This document shows, in pieces, positions 21,661 to 34,541 of a stretch of 64,000 bases of DNA (within the stretch, counting starts at the first letter, position 1; each line of letters opens with the position of its first letter). The notes beneath the pieces were generated by a model that worked only from the letters and a program-made list of their open reading frames with translations, searched no databases and was not told where the DNA came from. The DNA lies in NCBI RefSeq assembly GCF_038502225.1, contig NC_091391.1, positions 5,944,403 through 6,008,402 of the forward strand, given 5' to 3'. Source of the DNA: Cherax quadricarinatus (Eukaryota; Arthropoda; Malacostraca; Decapoda; Parastacidae). The position numbers were made by a program, and so were the translations under genes.

Positions 21661-24600
21661 GTACTTCCCACCTCCAGTACTGTAACATCCTCACTCATCC
21701 TTCAGAGTACAGGTACTGTACTTCCCACCTCCAGTACTGTAACATCCTCACTCATCCTTCAGAGTACAGGTACTGTACTTCCCACCTCCAGTACTGTAAC
21801 ATCCTCGCTCATCCTTCAGAGTACAGGTACTGTACTTCCCACCTCCAGTACTGTAACATCCTCACTCATCCTTCAGAGTACAGGTACTGTACTTTCCACC
21901 TCCAGTACTGTAACATCCTCACTCATCCTTCAGAGTACAGGTACTGTACTTCCCACCTCCAGAACTGTAACATCCTCACTCATCCTTCAGAGTACAGGTA
22001 CTGTACTTCCCACCTCCAGTACTGTAACATCCTCACTCATCCTTCAGAGTACAGGTACTGTACTTTCCACCTCCAGTACTGTAACATCCTCACTCATCCT
22101 TCAGAGTACAGGTACTGTACTTCCCACCTCCAGAACTGTAACATCCTCACTCATCCTTCAGAGTACAGGTACTGTACTTCCCACCTCCAGTACTGTAACA
22201 TCCTCACTCATCCTTCAGAGTACAGACACTGAACTTCCTACCTCCAGAACTGTAACATCCTCACTCATCCTTCAGAGTACAGGTACTGTACTTCCCACCT
22301 CCAGTACTGTAACATCCTTACTCATCCTTCAGAGTACAGGTACTGTACTACCCACCTCCAGTACTGTAACATCCTCACTCATCCTTCAGAGTACAAGTAC
22401 TGTACTTCCCACCTCCAGAACTGTAACATCCTCACTCATCCTTCAGAGTACAGGCACTGTACTTCCCACCTCAAGAACTGTAACATCCTCACTCATCCTT
22501 CAGAGTACAGGTACTGTACTTCCCACCTCCAGTACTGTAACATCCTCACTCATCCTTCAGAGTACAGGTACTGTACTTCCCACCTCCAGAACTGTAACAT
22601 CCTCACTCATCCTTCAGAGTACAGGTACTGTACTTCCCACCTCCAGAACTGTAACATCCTCACTCATCCTTCAGAGTACAGGTACTGTACTTCCCACCTC
22701 CAGAACTGTAACATCCTCACTCATCCTTCAGAGTACAGGTACTGTACTTCCCACCTCCAGAACTGTAACATCCTCACTCATCCTTCAGAGTACAGGCACT
22801 GTACTTCCCACCTCCAGAACTGTAACATCCTCACTCATCCTTCAGAGTACAGGTACTGTACTTCCCACCTCCAGTACTGTAACATCCTCACTCATCCTTC
22901 AGAGTACAGGTACTGTACTTCCCACCTCCAGAACTATAACATCCTCACTCATCCTTCAGAGTACAGGTACTGTACTTCCCACCTCCAGTACTGTAACATC
23001 CTCACTCATCCTTCAGAGTACAGGTACTGTACTTCCCACCTCCAGAACTGTAACATCCTCACTCATCCTTCGGAGTACAGGTACTGTACTTCCCACCTCC
23101 AGTACTGTAACATCCTCACTCATCCTTCAGAGTACAGGTACTATACTTCCCACCTCCCGAACTGTAACATCCTCACTCATCCTTCGGAGTACAGGTACTG
23201 TACTTCCCACCTCCAGTACTGTAACATCCTCACTCATCCTTCAGAGTACAGGTACTATACTTCCCACCTCCAGAACTGTAACATCCTCACTCATCCTTCA
23301 GAGTACAGGTACTGTACTTCCCACCTCCAGTACTGTAACATCCTCACTCATCCTTCAGAGTACAGGTACTATACTTCCCACCTCCAGAACTGTAACATCC
23401 TCACTCATCCTTCAGAGTACAGGCACTGTACTTCCCACCTCCAGAACTGTAACATCCTCACTCATCCTTCAGAGTACAGGTACTGTACTTCCCACCTCCA
23501 GTACTGTAACATCCTCACTCATCCTTCAGAGTACAAGTACTGTACTTCCCACCTCCAGTACTGTAACATCCTCACTCATCCTTCAGAGTACAGGTACTGT
23601 ACTTCCCACCTCCAGAACTGTAACATCCTCACTCATCCTTCGGAGTACAGGTACTGTACTTCCCACCTCCAGTACTGTAACATCCTCACTCATCCTTCAG
23701 AGTACAGGTACTATACTTCCCACCTCCAGAACTGTAACATCCTCACTCATCCTTCGGAGTACAGGTACTGTACTTCCCACCTCCAGAACTGTAACATCCT
23801 CACTCATCCTTCAGAGTGCAGGCACTGTACTTCCCACCTCCAGTACTGTAACATCCTCACTCATCCTTCAGAGTACAGGTACTATACTTCCCACCTCCAG
23901 AACTGTAACATCCTCACTCATCCTTCAGAGTACAGGTACTGTACTTCCCACCTCCAGAACTGTAACATCCTCACTCATCCTTCAGAGTACAGGTACTGTA
24001 CTTCCCACCTCCAGTACTGTAACATCCTCACTCATCCTTCAGAGTACAAGTACTGTACTTCCCACCTCCAGTACTGTAACATCCTCACTCATCCTTCAGA
24101 GTACAGGTACTGTACTTCCCACCTCCAGAACTGTAACATCCTCACTCATCCTTCGGAGTACAGGTACTGTACTTCCCACCTCCAGTACTGTAACATCCTC
24201 ACTCATCCTTCAGAGTACAGGTACTATACTTCCCACCTCCAGAACTGTAACATCCTCACTCATCCTTCGGAGTACAGGTACTGTACTTCCCACCTCCAGA
24301 ACTGTAACATCCTCACTCATCCTTCAGAGTGCAGGCACTGTACTTCCCACCTCCAGAACTGTAACATCCTCACTCATCCTTCAGAGTACAGGTACTGTAC
24401 TTCCCACCTCCAGTACTGTAACATCCTCACTCATCCTTCAGAGTACAAGTACTGTACTTCCCACCTCCAGTACTGTAACATCCTCACTCATCCTTCAGAG
24501 TACAGGTACTGTACTTCCCACCTCCAGAACTATAACATCCTCACTCATCCTTCGGAGTACAGGTACTGTACTTCCCACCTCCAGTACTGTAACATCCTCA

Positions 24601-27600
24601 CTCATCCTTCAGAGTACAGGTACTATACTTCCCACCTCCAGAACTGTAACATCCTCACTCATCCTTCAGAGTACAGGTACTGTACTTCCCACCTCCAGTA
24701 CTGTAACATCCTCACTCATCCTTCAGAGTAGAGGTACTGTACTTCCCACCTCCAGTACTGTAACATCCTCACTCATCCTTCAGAGTAGAGGTACTGTACT
24801 TCCCACCTCCAGTACTGTAACATCCTCACTCATCCTTCAGAGTACAGGTACTGTACTTCCCACCTCCAGAACTGTAACATCCTCACTCATCCTTCAGAGT
24901 ACAGGTACTGTACTTCCCACCTCCAGAACTGTAACATCCTCACTCATCCTTCAGAGTACAGGTACTGTACTTCCCACCTCCAGTACTGTAACATCCTCAC
25001 TCATCCTTCAGAGTACAGGTACTGTACTTCCCACCTCCAGTACTGTAACATCCTCACTCATCCTTCAGAGTAGAGTTACTGTACTTCCCACCTCCAGAAC
25101 TGTAACATCCTCACTCATCCTTCAGAGTACAGGTACTGTACTTCCCACCTCCAGAACTGTAACATCCTCACTCATCCTTCAGAGTACAGGTACTGTACTT
25201 CCCACCTCCAGAACTGTAACATCCTCATTCATCCTTCGGAGTACAGGTACTGTACTTCCCTCCTCCAGTACTGTAACATCCTCACTCATCCTTCAGAGTA
25301 CAGGTACTATACTTCCCACCTCCAGAACTGTAACATCCTCACTCATCCTTCGGAGTACAGGTACTGTACTTCCCACCTCCAGAACTGTAACATCCTCACT
25401 CATCCTTGAGAGTACAGGTACTGTGCTTCCCACCTCCAGTACTGTAACATCCTCACTCATCCTTCAGAGTACAGGTACTATACTTCCCACCTCCAGAACT
25501 GTAACATCCTCACTCATCCTTCAGAGTACAGGCACTGTACTTCCCACCTCCAGAACTGTAACATCCTCACTCATCCTTCAGAGTACAGGTACTGTACTTC
25601 CCACCTCCAGAACTGTAACATCCTCACTCATCCTTCAGAGTACAGGTACTGTACTTCCCACCTCCAGTACTGTAACATCCTCACTCATCCTTCAGAGTAC
25701 AGGTACTGTACTTCCCACCTCCAGTACTGTAACATCCTCACTCATCCTTCAGAGTAGAGTTACTGTACTTCCCACCTCCAGAACTGTAACATCCTCACTC
25801 ATCCTTCAGAGTACAGGTACTGTACTTCCCACCTCCAGAACTGTAACATCCTCACTCATCCTTCAGAGTACAGGTACTGTACTTCCCACCTCCACTACTG
25901 TAACATCCTCACTCATCCTTCAGAGTACAGGTACTGTACTTCCGACCTCCAGTACTGTAACATCCTCATTCATCCTTCAGAGTACAGGTACTGTACTTCC
26001 CACCTCCAGAACTGTAACATCCTCACTCATCCTTCGGAGTACAGGTACTGTACTTCCCACCTCCAGTACTGTAACATCCTCACTCATCCTTCAGAGTACA
26101 GGTACTATACTTCCCACCTCCAGAACTGTAACATCCTCACTCATCCTTCAGAGTACAGGTACTGTACTTCCCACCTCCAGAACTGTAACATCCTGACTCA
26201 TCCTTCAGAGTACAGGTACTGTACTTCCCACCTCCAGAACTGTAACATCCTCACTCATCCTTCAGAGTACAGGTACTGTACTTCCCACCTCCAGAACTGT
26301 AACATCCTCACTCATCCTTCAGAGTACAGGTACTGTACTTCCCACCTCCAGTACTGTAACATCCTCACTCATCCTTCAGAGTACAGGTACTGTACTTCCC
26401 ACCTCCAGAACTGTAACATCCTCACTCATCCTTCAGAGTACAGGTACTGTACTTCCCACCTCCAGTACTGTAACATCCTCACTCATCCTTCAGAGTACAG
26501 GTACTGTACTTCCCACCTCCAGAACTGTAACATCCTCACTCATCCTTCAGAGTACAGGTACTGTACTTCCCACCTCCAGTACTGTAACATCCTCACTCAT
26601 CCTTCAGAGTACAGGTACTGTACTTCCCACCTCCAGAACTGTAACATCCTCACTCATCCTTCAGAGTACAGGTACTGTACTTCCCACCTCCAGTACTGTA
26701 ACATCCTCACTCATCCTTCAGAGTACAGGTACTGTACTTCCCACCTCCAGAACTGTAACATCCTCACTCATCCTTCAGAGTACAGGTACTGTACTTCCCA
26801 CCTCCAGAACTGTAACATCCTCACTCATCCTTCAGAGTACAGGTACTGTACTTCCCACCTCCAGAACTGTAACATCCTCACTCATCCTTCAGAGTACAGG
26901 TACTGTACTTCCCACCTCTAGTACTGTAACATCCTCACTCATCCTTCAGAGTACAGGTACTGTACTTCCCACCTCCAGAACTGTAACATCCTCACTCATC
27001 CTTCAGAGTACAGGTGCTGTACTTCCCACCTCCAGTACTGTAACATCCTCACTCATCCTTCAGAGTACAGGTACTGTACTTCCCACCTCCAGAACTGTAA
27101 CATCCTCACTCATCCTTCAGAGTACAGGTACTGTACTTCCCACCTCCAGTACTGTAACATCCTCACTCATCCTTCAGAGTACAGGTACTGTACTTCCCAC
27201 CTCCAGAACTGTAACATCCTCACTCATCCTTCAGAGTACAGGTACTGTACTTCCCACCTCCAGTACTGTAACATCCTCACTCATCCTTCAGAGTACAGGT
27301 ACTGTACTTCCCACCTCCAGAACTGTAACATCCTCACTCATCCTTCAGAGTACAGGTACTGTACTTCCCACCTCCAGTACTGTAACATCCTCACTCATCC
27401 TTCAGAGTACAGGTACTGTACTTCCCACCTCCAGTACTGTAACATCCTCACTCATCCTTCAGAGTAGAGTTACTGTACTTCCCACCTCCAGAACTGTAAC
27501 ATCCTCACTCATCCTTCAGAGTACAGGTACTGTACTTCCCACCTCCAGAACTGTAACATCCTCACTCATCCTTCAGAGTACAGGTACTGTACTTCCCACC

Positions 27601-29205
27601 TCCAGTACTGTAACATCCTCACTCATCCTTCAGAGTACAGGTACTGTACTTCCCACCTCCAGTACTGTAACATCCTCACTCATCCTTCAGAGTACAGGTA
27701 CTGTACTTCCCACCTCCAGAACTGTAACATCCTCACTCATCCTTCGGAGTACAGGTACTGTACTTCCCACCTCCAGTACTGTAACATCCTCACTCATCCT
27801 TCAGAGTACAGGTACTATACTTCCCACCTCCAGAACTGTAACATCCTCACTCATCCTTCAGAGTACAGGTACTGTACTTCCCACCTCCAGAACTGTAACA
27901 TCCTGACTCATCCTTCAGAGTACAGGTACTGTACTTCCCACCTCCAGAACTGTAACATCCTCACTCATCCTTCAGAGTACAGGTACTGTACTTCCCACCT
28001 CCAGAACTGTAACATCCTCACTCATCCTTCAGAGTACAGGTACTGTACTTCCCACCTCCAGTACTGTAACATCCTCACTCATCCTTCAGAGTACAGGTAC
28101 TGTACTTCCCACCTCCAGAACTGTAACATCCTCACTCATCCTTCAGAGTACAGGTACTGTACTTCCCACCTCCAGTACTGTAACATCCTCACTCATCCTT
28201 CAGAGTACAGGTACTGTACTTCCCACCTCCAGAACTGTAACATCCTCACTCATCCTTCAGAGTACAGGTACTGTACTTCCCACCTCCAGTACTGTAACAT
28301 CCTCACTCATCCTTCAGAGTACAGGTACTGTACTTCCCACCTCCAGAACTGTAACATCCTCACTCATCCTTCAGAGTACAGGTACTGTACTTCCCACCTC
28401 CAGTACTGTAACATCCTCACTCATCCTTCAGAGTACAGGTACTGTACTTCCCACCTCCAGAACTGTAACATCCTCACTGATCCTTCAGAGTACAGGTACT
28501 GTACTTCCCACCTCCAGAACTGTAACATCCTCACTCATCCTTCAGAGTACAGGTACTGTACTTCCCACCTCCAGAACTGTAACATCCTCACTCATCCTTC
28601 AGAGTACAGGTACTGTACTTCCCACCTCTAGTACTGTAACATCCTCACTCATCCTTCAGAGTACATTTACTGTACTTCCCACCTCCAGAACTGTAACATC
28701 CTCACTCATCCTTCAGAGTACAGGTGCTGTACTTCCCACCTCCAGTACTGTAACATCCTCACTCATCCTTCAGAGTACAGGTACTGTACTTCCCACCTCC
28801 AGAACTGTAACATCCTCACTCATCCTTCAGAGTACAGGTACTGTACTTCCCACCTCCAGTACTGTAACATCCTCACTCATCCTTCAGAGTACAGGTACTG
28901 TACTTCCCACCTCCAGAACTGTAACATCCTCACTCATCCTTCAGAGTACAGGTACTGTACTTCCCACCTCCAGAACTGTAACATCCTCACTCATCCTTCA
29001 GAGTACAGGTACTGTACTTCCCACCTCCAGTACTGTAACATCCTCACTCATCCTTCAGAGTACAGGTACTGTACTTCCCACCTCCAGAACTGTAACATCC
29101 TCACTCATCCTTCAGAGTACAGGTACTGTACTTCCCACCTCCAGAACTGTAACATCCTCACTCATCCTTCAGAGTACAGGTACTGTACTTCCCACCTCCA
29201 GAACT
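21661..29205. repeat. 57-bp satellite array, about 132 copies
   Basis: The unit joins CTTCAGAGTACAGGTACTG, TACTTCCCACCTCCAG(T/A)ACTG and TAACATCCTCACTCATC. Two main variants (CCAGTACTG and CCAGAACTG) are interspersed. Rare variants recur at fixed distances: TCCTGACTCA at 26191 and 27901, CCTCTAGTACTG at about 26915 and 28625, CAGGTGCTG at about 27011 and 28721, and GAGTAGAGTT at 25751 and 27461. All are 1710 bp (30 units) apart. Because 57 is a multiple of three, the plus strand has a 1672-codon artefactual ORF that a single TGA at 26194 ends. The right edge departs at CTCCAGAACTCAAATTCTCC. Confidence 0.98.
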
Positions 29206-29504
29206 CAAATTCTCCTTCTGGGACAAAGAAGTTCCATTTGTATAAATCTGGAGAAGAGTTCAGCTAGAATCAACACAGTAGATGGGCAAGTGCACTCAGT
29301 GTGCACTAGAGTGAAGAGTGAGAGTGCAAGCTCTTACATCCGGTAAAACGCACACACTGTGTATTCTGAAGCATGCAATAACAAGGGTACACAAGACCTC
29401 TCTGTATCCCAGTGTTGACATTCCCTGCTCATATTTCTTTGTGTTACCAGTCATCCCATCTATCTTTAGATTCGTGATTTAGACTTAAGTTAGATCAGTT
29501 TAAG
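29206..29504. other. Intergenic DNA, no feature recognised
   Basis: No ORF or repeat is visible past the satellite edge. Confidence 0.4.
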
Positions 29505-29600
29505 AACATAGGCAGGCCTACTGGCCCATGCTAGGCAGGTCCAAGTCACCTACTGGCCCATGGTAGGCAACTGGCCCAAGCTAAGTTGCTTTAGCAACGC
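29505..29600 (-). mobile_element. CR1 3'-end fragment, partly duplicated
   Basis: AGAACATAGGCAGGC and CTACTGGCCCATGCTAGG correspond in reverse to the CR1 terminus at 38690-38752 (CCTAGTATGGGCCAACAGG, then the TTCTTATG tail). The unit is present about twice, an early stage of the same repeat as the 17931-18463 array. Confidence 0.6.
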
Positions 29601-29639
29601 AAGGATTTAGGATATGTCGTATATAAGTGGTGGAGGGGT

Positions 29640-29760
29640 AAGCCAGCGGAAGGCCTCGGTCAGATGACCCAAAGCTCCAGCTGTGGGTCATCATATAACT
29701 AAGACCAGCGTCAGGAAGCACTTGTCCTGTTTCCTGACAAACCTTACCTAACATCACCGT
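29640..29760. repeat. Dispersed SINE-like repeat, single copy
   Basis: It contains AGCCAGCGGAAGGCCTCGG, AAAGCTCCAGCTGTGGG and GTTTCCTGACAAACC. The same family is at 13520-13732 and, in the opposite orientation with a target duplication, at 57966-58128. Confidence 0.7.
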
Positions 29761-30167
29761 CTAGAAAGACAGAATACTTGATCGTTTTACTGAAGTTAGG
29801 CCTAGGAGGGTGCAATTTCGATCAGCCTAGCATATAACATAGGCCTACTGTCCTAAATTCTCGATTTCTTGGTTTAATTATGCCTCTAATACCCATCCTA
29901 CGGGCGTAATAACCCCAGTGCCCATCTTATAGACATAATCTAACGTTATATAATGAGTCTGGGAACTGACCCACAATAATAACAATGGCCTGTGTGCAAA
30001 ATTATTAGTTAATAGCAGTAATGAGTTGTTTATATTATATATATTGAGTCATATACATTACAATGAAGTGTATAGAATGTTACAATGACGCACTGGTTTA
30101 AAGGTCAGGCAAGGTCTTTAATATTTGTTGTGTATTTGTATGTTGTACACTTCCTGTCTCCCAGAAT

Positions 30168-30169
<2 letters not shown>
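29761..30169. other. Intergenic DNA, no feature recognised
   Basis: Only a weak dispersed motif (CCCATCCTACGGGCG) near 29890. Confidence 0.4.

Positions 30170-30262
<93 letters not shown>
30170..30262. repeat. (GT)n microsatellite
   Basis: About 46 GT units lie immediately at the 3' terminus of the minus-strand LINE D copy. Confidence 0.98.
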
Positions 30263-30264
<2 letters not shown>

Positions 30265-31420
30265 TGTACTCACCTAGTTGAGGTTGCAGGGGTCGAGTCC
30301 AAGCTCCTGGCCCCGCCTCTTCACTGATCGCTACTAGGTTCTCTCTCTGTTTCCTGACCTTTGTCATACCTCGTCTTAAAGATATGTATGGTTCCTGCCT
30401 CCACTACATCGCTTCCCAGACTATTCCACTTCCTGATTACTCTGTGACTGAAGAAATACTTCCTAACATCCCTGTGACTCATTTGTGTCTTCAACTTCCA
30501 ACTGTGTCCCCTTGTTGCTGTGTCCCATGTCTGGAACATCCTGTCTCTGTCCACCTTGTCTATTCCACGCAGTATTTTATATGTCGTTATCATGTCTCCC
30601 CTGACCCTCCTGTCCTCCAGTGTCGTCAGGCCAATTTCCCTTAACCTTTCTTCGTAGGACAATCCCCGTAGCTCTGGGACTAGTCTTGTTGCAAACCTTT
30701 GCACTTTCTCTAATTTCTTGACGTGTTTGACCAGGTAAGGGTTCCAAAAATAACTACCGTGTGCTACACAAATAACCCGCACATAAAAGACATACTCCAG
30801 TATCGTCGTAAGGGCCTGACGTACACTGTGTACAGTGTCTTGAACGATTCCTTATTAAGGTATCGGAACGCTATTCTCAGGTTTGCCAGGCGCCCGTATG
30901 CTGCAGCAGTTATTTGGTTGATGTGTGCCTCAGGAGATATGCTCGGTGTTATACTCACCCCCAGATCTTTTTCCTTGAGTGAGGTTTGTAGTCTTTGGCC
31001 ACCTAGACTATACTGTGTCTGCGGTTTTCTTTGCCCTTCCCCAATCTTCATGACTTTGCATTTGGCAGGGTTAAATTCAAGGAGCCAGTTGCTGGACCAG
31101 GCTTGTAGCCTGTCCAGGTCTCTTTGTAGTCCTGCCTGATCCTCATCCGATTTGATTCTTCTCATTAACTTCACATCATCTGCAAACAAGGACACTTCTG
31201 AGTCTATCCCTTCCGTTATGTCGTTCACATATACCAAGAACAGCACAGGTCCTAGGGCTGACCCCTGTGGGACCCCGCTTGTCACAGGCGCCCACCCTGA
31301 CACCTCGTCACGTACCATGACTCGTTGTTGCCTCCCTGTCAGGTATTCTCTGATCCATTGCAGTGCCCTTCCTGTTATGTGTGCCTGATCCTCTAGCTTT
31401 TGCAGTAACCTCTTGTGAGG
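30263..31420 (-). pseudogene. LINE family D (CR1-like), 5'-truncated, frameshifted
   Basis: The minus strand encodes the reverse transcriptase C-terminal half. It begins at LLQKLEDQAHITGRALQWI (31400) and includes [20 protein letters not shown], the catalytic SLFADDVKLM, WLLEFNPAKCKVMKIG and KDLGVSI. It then changes frame near 30780, where an HTDF-like stretch is disturbed (YVRPLRRYW against YVRPILEYAAPVWNP in the 59 kb copy). The second frame continues with HVKKLEKVQRFATRLVPELR, RRVRGDMITTYKILRG and FSHRVIRKWNSL to the end. This C-terminal tail is CR1-style. The 3' UTR ends in a conserved CTCACCTAGTTGAGGTTGC-type block (plus strand) and then CA repeats. Both ends of the copy abut CA/GT microsatellite. 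Confidence 0.85.
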
Positions 31421-31484
31421 AACTGTGTGTGTGTGTGTGTGTGTACTCACCTATTTGTGGTAGTAGAGGTTGATTCATAGCTCC

Positions 31485-31493
<9 letters not shown>
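31421..31493 (-). mobile_element. 3'-end stub of another LINE D copy with its CA tail
   Basis: A short GT tract (31423-31442) is followed by GTACTCACCTATTTGTGG and TGATTCATAGCTCCTG, the family D 3' terminus again. The larger LINE D copy therefore appears to sit inside the CA tail of an earlier copy. Confidence 0.7.
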
Positions 31494-31565
<72 letters not shown>

Positions 31566-31566
31566 C
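31494..31566. repeat. (TA)n microsatellite
   Basis: About 32 TA units next to the LINE D stub. Confidence 0.97.
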
Positions 31567-31607
31567 AATAATTATTTCTACCTGTAAACTGCATCCTGGT
31601 AAGATAA

Positions 31608-31925
31608 GATAAGATTTCGTTCGGATTTTTAACCCCGGAGGGTTAGCCACCCAGGATAACCCAAGAAAGTCAGTGCGTCATCGAGGACTGTCTAACTTAT
31701 TTCCATTGTGGTCCTTAATCTTGTCCCCCAGGATGCCACCCACACCAGTCGACTAACACCCAGGTACCTATTTGCTGCTAGGTGAACAGGACAACAGGTG
31801 TAAGGAAACGTGTCGAAATGTTTCCACCCGCCGGGAATCGAACCCGGGCTCTCCGTGTGTGAAGCGGGAGCTTTAGCCACCAGGCCACCGGGCCACCGGG
31901 CCACCAGGCCACCGGGCCACCCCAT
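31608..31925 (-). mobile_element. tRNA-derived SINE, longer copy
   Basis: On the minus strand the head reads GGTGGCTAAAGCTCCCGC (A-box region), then CTTCACACACGG, then the B box GGGTTCGATTCCC. The core GGTGTGGGTGGCATCCTGGG and the tail GGCTAACCCTCCGGGGTTAA match the copy at 17623. The 5' head is preceded by a short repeat of GGCCCGGTGGCCTGGTGG. The plus-strand tail GAGGGTTAGCCACCCAGG, followed by ATAACC, differs at only two positions of 23-24 from the 30-bp satellite unit. Confidence 0.85.
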
Positions 31926-31974
31926 GTACACTAAGTGTACATTGTTAGATAAGCAGGTGTACTGCAGAGGGAGT

Positions 31975-33670
31975 CAGGTTGCATTACCAGCTGTGGCTGA
32001 CAGCAGGTTGCATTACCAGCTGTGGCTGACAGCAGGTGTTGCATTATCAGCTGTGGGTGACAGCAGGTTGCATTACCAGCTGTGGCTGACAGCAGGTGTT
32101 GCATTATCAGCTGTGGGTGACAGCAGGTTGCATTACCAGCTGTGGGTGACAGCAGGTGTTGCATTATCAGCTGTGGGTGACAGCAGGTTGCATTACCAGC
32201 TGTGGGTGACAGCAGGTGTTGCATTATCAGCTGTGGGTGACAGCAGGTTGCATTACCAGCTGTGGGTGACAGCAGGTTGCATTACCAGCTGTGGGTGACA
32301 GCAGGTGTTGCATTATCAGCTGTGGGTGACAGCAGGTTGCATTACCAGCTGTGGGTGACAGCAGGTGTTGCATTATCAGCTGTGGGTGACAGCAGGTTGC
32401 ATTACCAGCTGTGGGTGACAGCAGGTTGCATTACCAGCTGTGGCTGACAGCAGGTGTTGCATTATCAGCTGTGGGTGACAGCAGGTTGCATTACCAGCTG
32501 TGGGTGACAGCAGGTTGCATTACCAGCTGTGGCTGACAGCAGGTGTTGCATTATCAGCTGTGGGTGACAGCAGGTTGCATTACCAGCTGTGGGTGACAGC
32601 AGGTTGCATTACCAGCTGTGGGTGACAGCAGGTTGCATTACCAGCTGTGGCTGACAGCAGGTGTTGCATTATCAGCTGTGGGTGACAGCAGGTTGCATTA
32701 CCAGCTGTGGGTGACAGCAGGTTGCATTACCAGCTGTGGGTGACAGCAGGTTGCATTACCAGCTGTGGGTGACAGCAGGTTGCATTACCAGCTGTGGGTG
32801 ACAGCAGGTTGCATTACCAGCTGTGGGTGACAGCAGGTTGCATTACCAGCTGTGGGTGACAGCAGGTTGCATTACCAGCTGTGGGTGACAGCAGGTTGCA
32901 TTACCAGCTGTGGGTGACAGCAGGTTGCATTACCAGCTGTGGGTGACAGCAGGTTGCATTACCAGCTGTGGGTGACAGCAGGTTGCATTACCAGCTGTGG
33001 GTGACAGCAGGTTGCATTACCAGCTGTGGGTGACAGCAGGTTGCATTACCAGCTGTGGGTGACAGCAGGTTGCATTACCAGCTGTGGGTGACAGCAGGTT
33101 GCATTACCAGCTGTGGGTGACAGCAGGTTGCATTACCAGCTGTGGGTGACAGCAGGTTGCATTACCAGCTGTGGGTGACAGCAGGTTGCATTACCAGCTG
33201 TGGGTGACAGCAGGTTGCATTACCAGCTGTGGGTGACAGCAGGTTGCATTACCAGCTGTGGGTGACAGCAGGTTGCATTACCAGCTGTGGGTGACAGCAG
33301 GTTGCATTACCAGCTGTGGGTGACAGCAGGTTGCATTACCAGCTGTGGGTGACAGCAGGTTGCATTACCAGCTGTGGGTGACAGCAGGTTGCATTACCAG
33401 CTGTGGGTGACAGCAGGTTGCATTACCAGCTGTGGGTGACAGCAGGTTGCATTACCAGCTGTGGGTGACAGCAGGTTGCATTACCAGCTGTGGGTGACAG
33501 CAGGTTGCATTACCAGCTGTGGCTGACAGCAGGTTGCATTACCAGCTGTGGGTGACAGCAGGTTGCATTACCAGCTGTGGGTGACAGCAGGTTGCATTAC
33601 CAGCTGTGGGTGACAGCAGGTTGCATTACCAGCTGTGGGTGACAGCAGGTTGCATTACCAGCTGTGGGTG
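31975..33670. repeat. 29/31-bp minisatellite
   Basis: The 29-bp unit is GCATTACCAGCTGTGGG then TGACAGCAGGTT; the 31-bp variant has GCATTATCAG and AGGTGTT. From 31975 to about 32700 the two alternate, mostly as dimers; from about 32700 to 33670 only the 29-bp form remains. About 58 units in total. Confidence 0.97.
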
Positions 33671-33800
33671 AGCTTGTCACATGCTCCCAACAGGATACAA
33701 CATTATCAGCATTTCGGAGAAATCTTCAATGTTATCACTGCTGCTGGGCGAGAGTCGCGGCTTGTGAAATATATCGCGTTACGTCGATTTATTTTGGTAC

Positions 33801-33873
33801 AGGTGCCTGGAGTTTACCTGGAGAGAGTTCCGGGGGTCAACGCCCCCGCGGCCCGGTCTGTGACCTGGCCTCA
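33801..33873 (-). mobile_element. 3'-end stub of LINE A
   Basis: CCTGGAGTTTACCTGGAGAG, then TTCCGGGGGTCAACGCCCCC and CGGCCCGGTCTGTGAC: the last 70 bp or so of family A, reversed, a severely 5'-truncated copy. Confidence 0.85.
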
Positions 33874-34541
33874 TAGGTATACATAGGTGCACATAGGTAT
33901 AATTATCATATATAGTGGGATTACCCACCACTATGATACAAACAAGTCAGAAGTGATCTAATTCCACTGGGGTTCTTGAATTTCCATTGGTGTCCTAGTA
34001 ATACTGTATTATTTAAGGCCTAGCTATAACTTACAGTAGTAACCAATGGTAATTATACAATTTTAAACAGCCAGATCCACCCACAATTAAACAGCAAATG
34101 GAAAGACCTTGATGGTACGTGATACACGAGTATAGCAACAGAGATGACTGTGTCCCGTTTTTTTGGGGCCACATTATCTTTCCGTTTGCACCATGATTCT
34201 TGTCCTCTCCCTTACTTGGGTATTCCACCATGCTTCATGCACCTCCTTCATCAATTGCAATCATTCTAGGTATCCCTCTTACCTTTCAATCAACACTTCC
34301 TTCAGTTCATTCTTTGCTAACATCAAAGTGCCTTTCTACGCTCTTCCTTTTATCAACAATCTACCTACGCCAGTGATCAATCTCAATTAAACCACTATAA
34401 ATGTGATCATTTAGATCTAGAAGGTATATAAGATTGTAGGAACACTGCAGTAGGCCTACTGGCCCAGTAGATCCTCTGTAGTGCTTCTCCATTCTTGTGT
34501 TCTACTGTAAACACAATAGATCAACGAACACTAACTTAAGT
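33874..34541. other. Intergenic DNA, no feature recognised
   Basis: A short plus ORF at 34163-34390 (75 codons) has no known motif. CAGTAGGCCTACTGGCCC near 34448 is a CR1-end-like dispersed motif. Confidence 0.4.

Noticed and set aside
21178..26196. 1672-codon plus-strand ORF
   Set aside because: It reads the antisense of the RTE LINE and then the 57-bp satellite; the length follows from a period divisible by three. There is no unique protein sequence.
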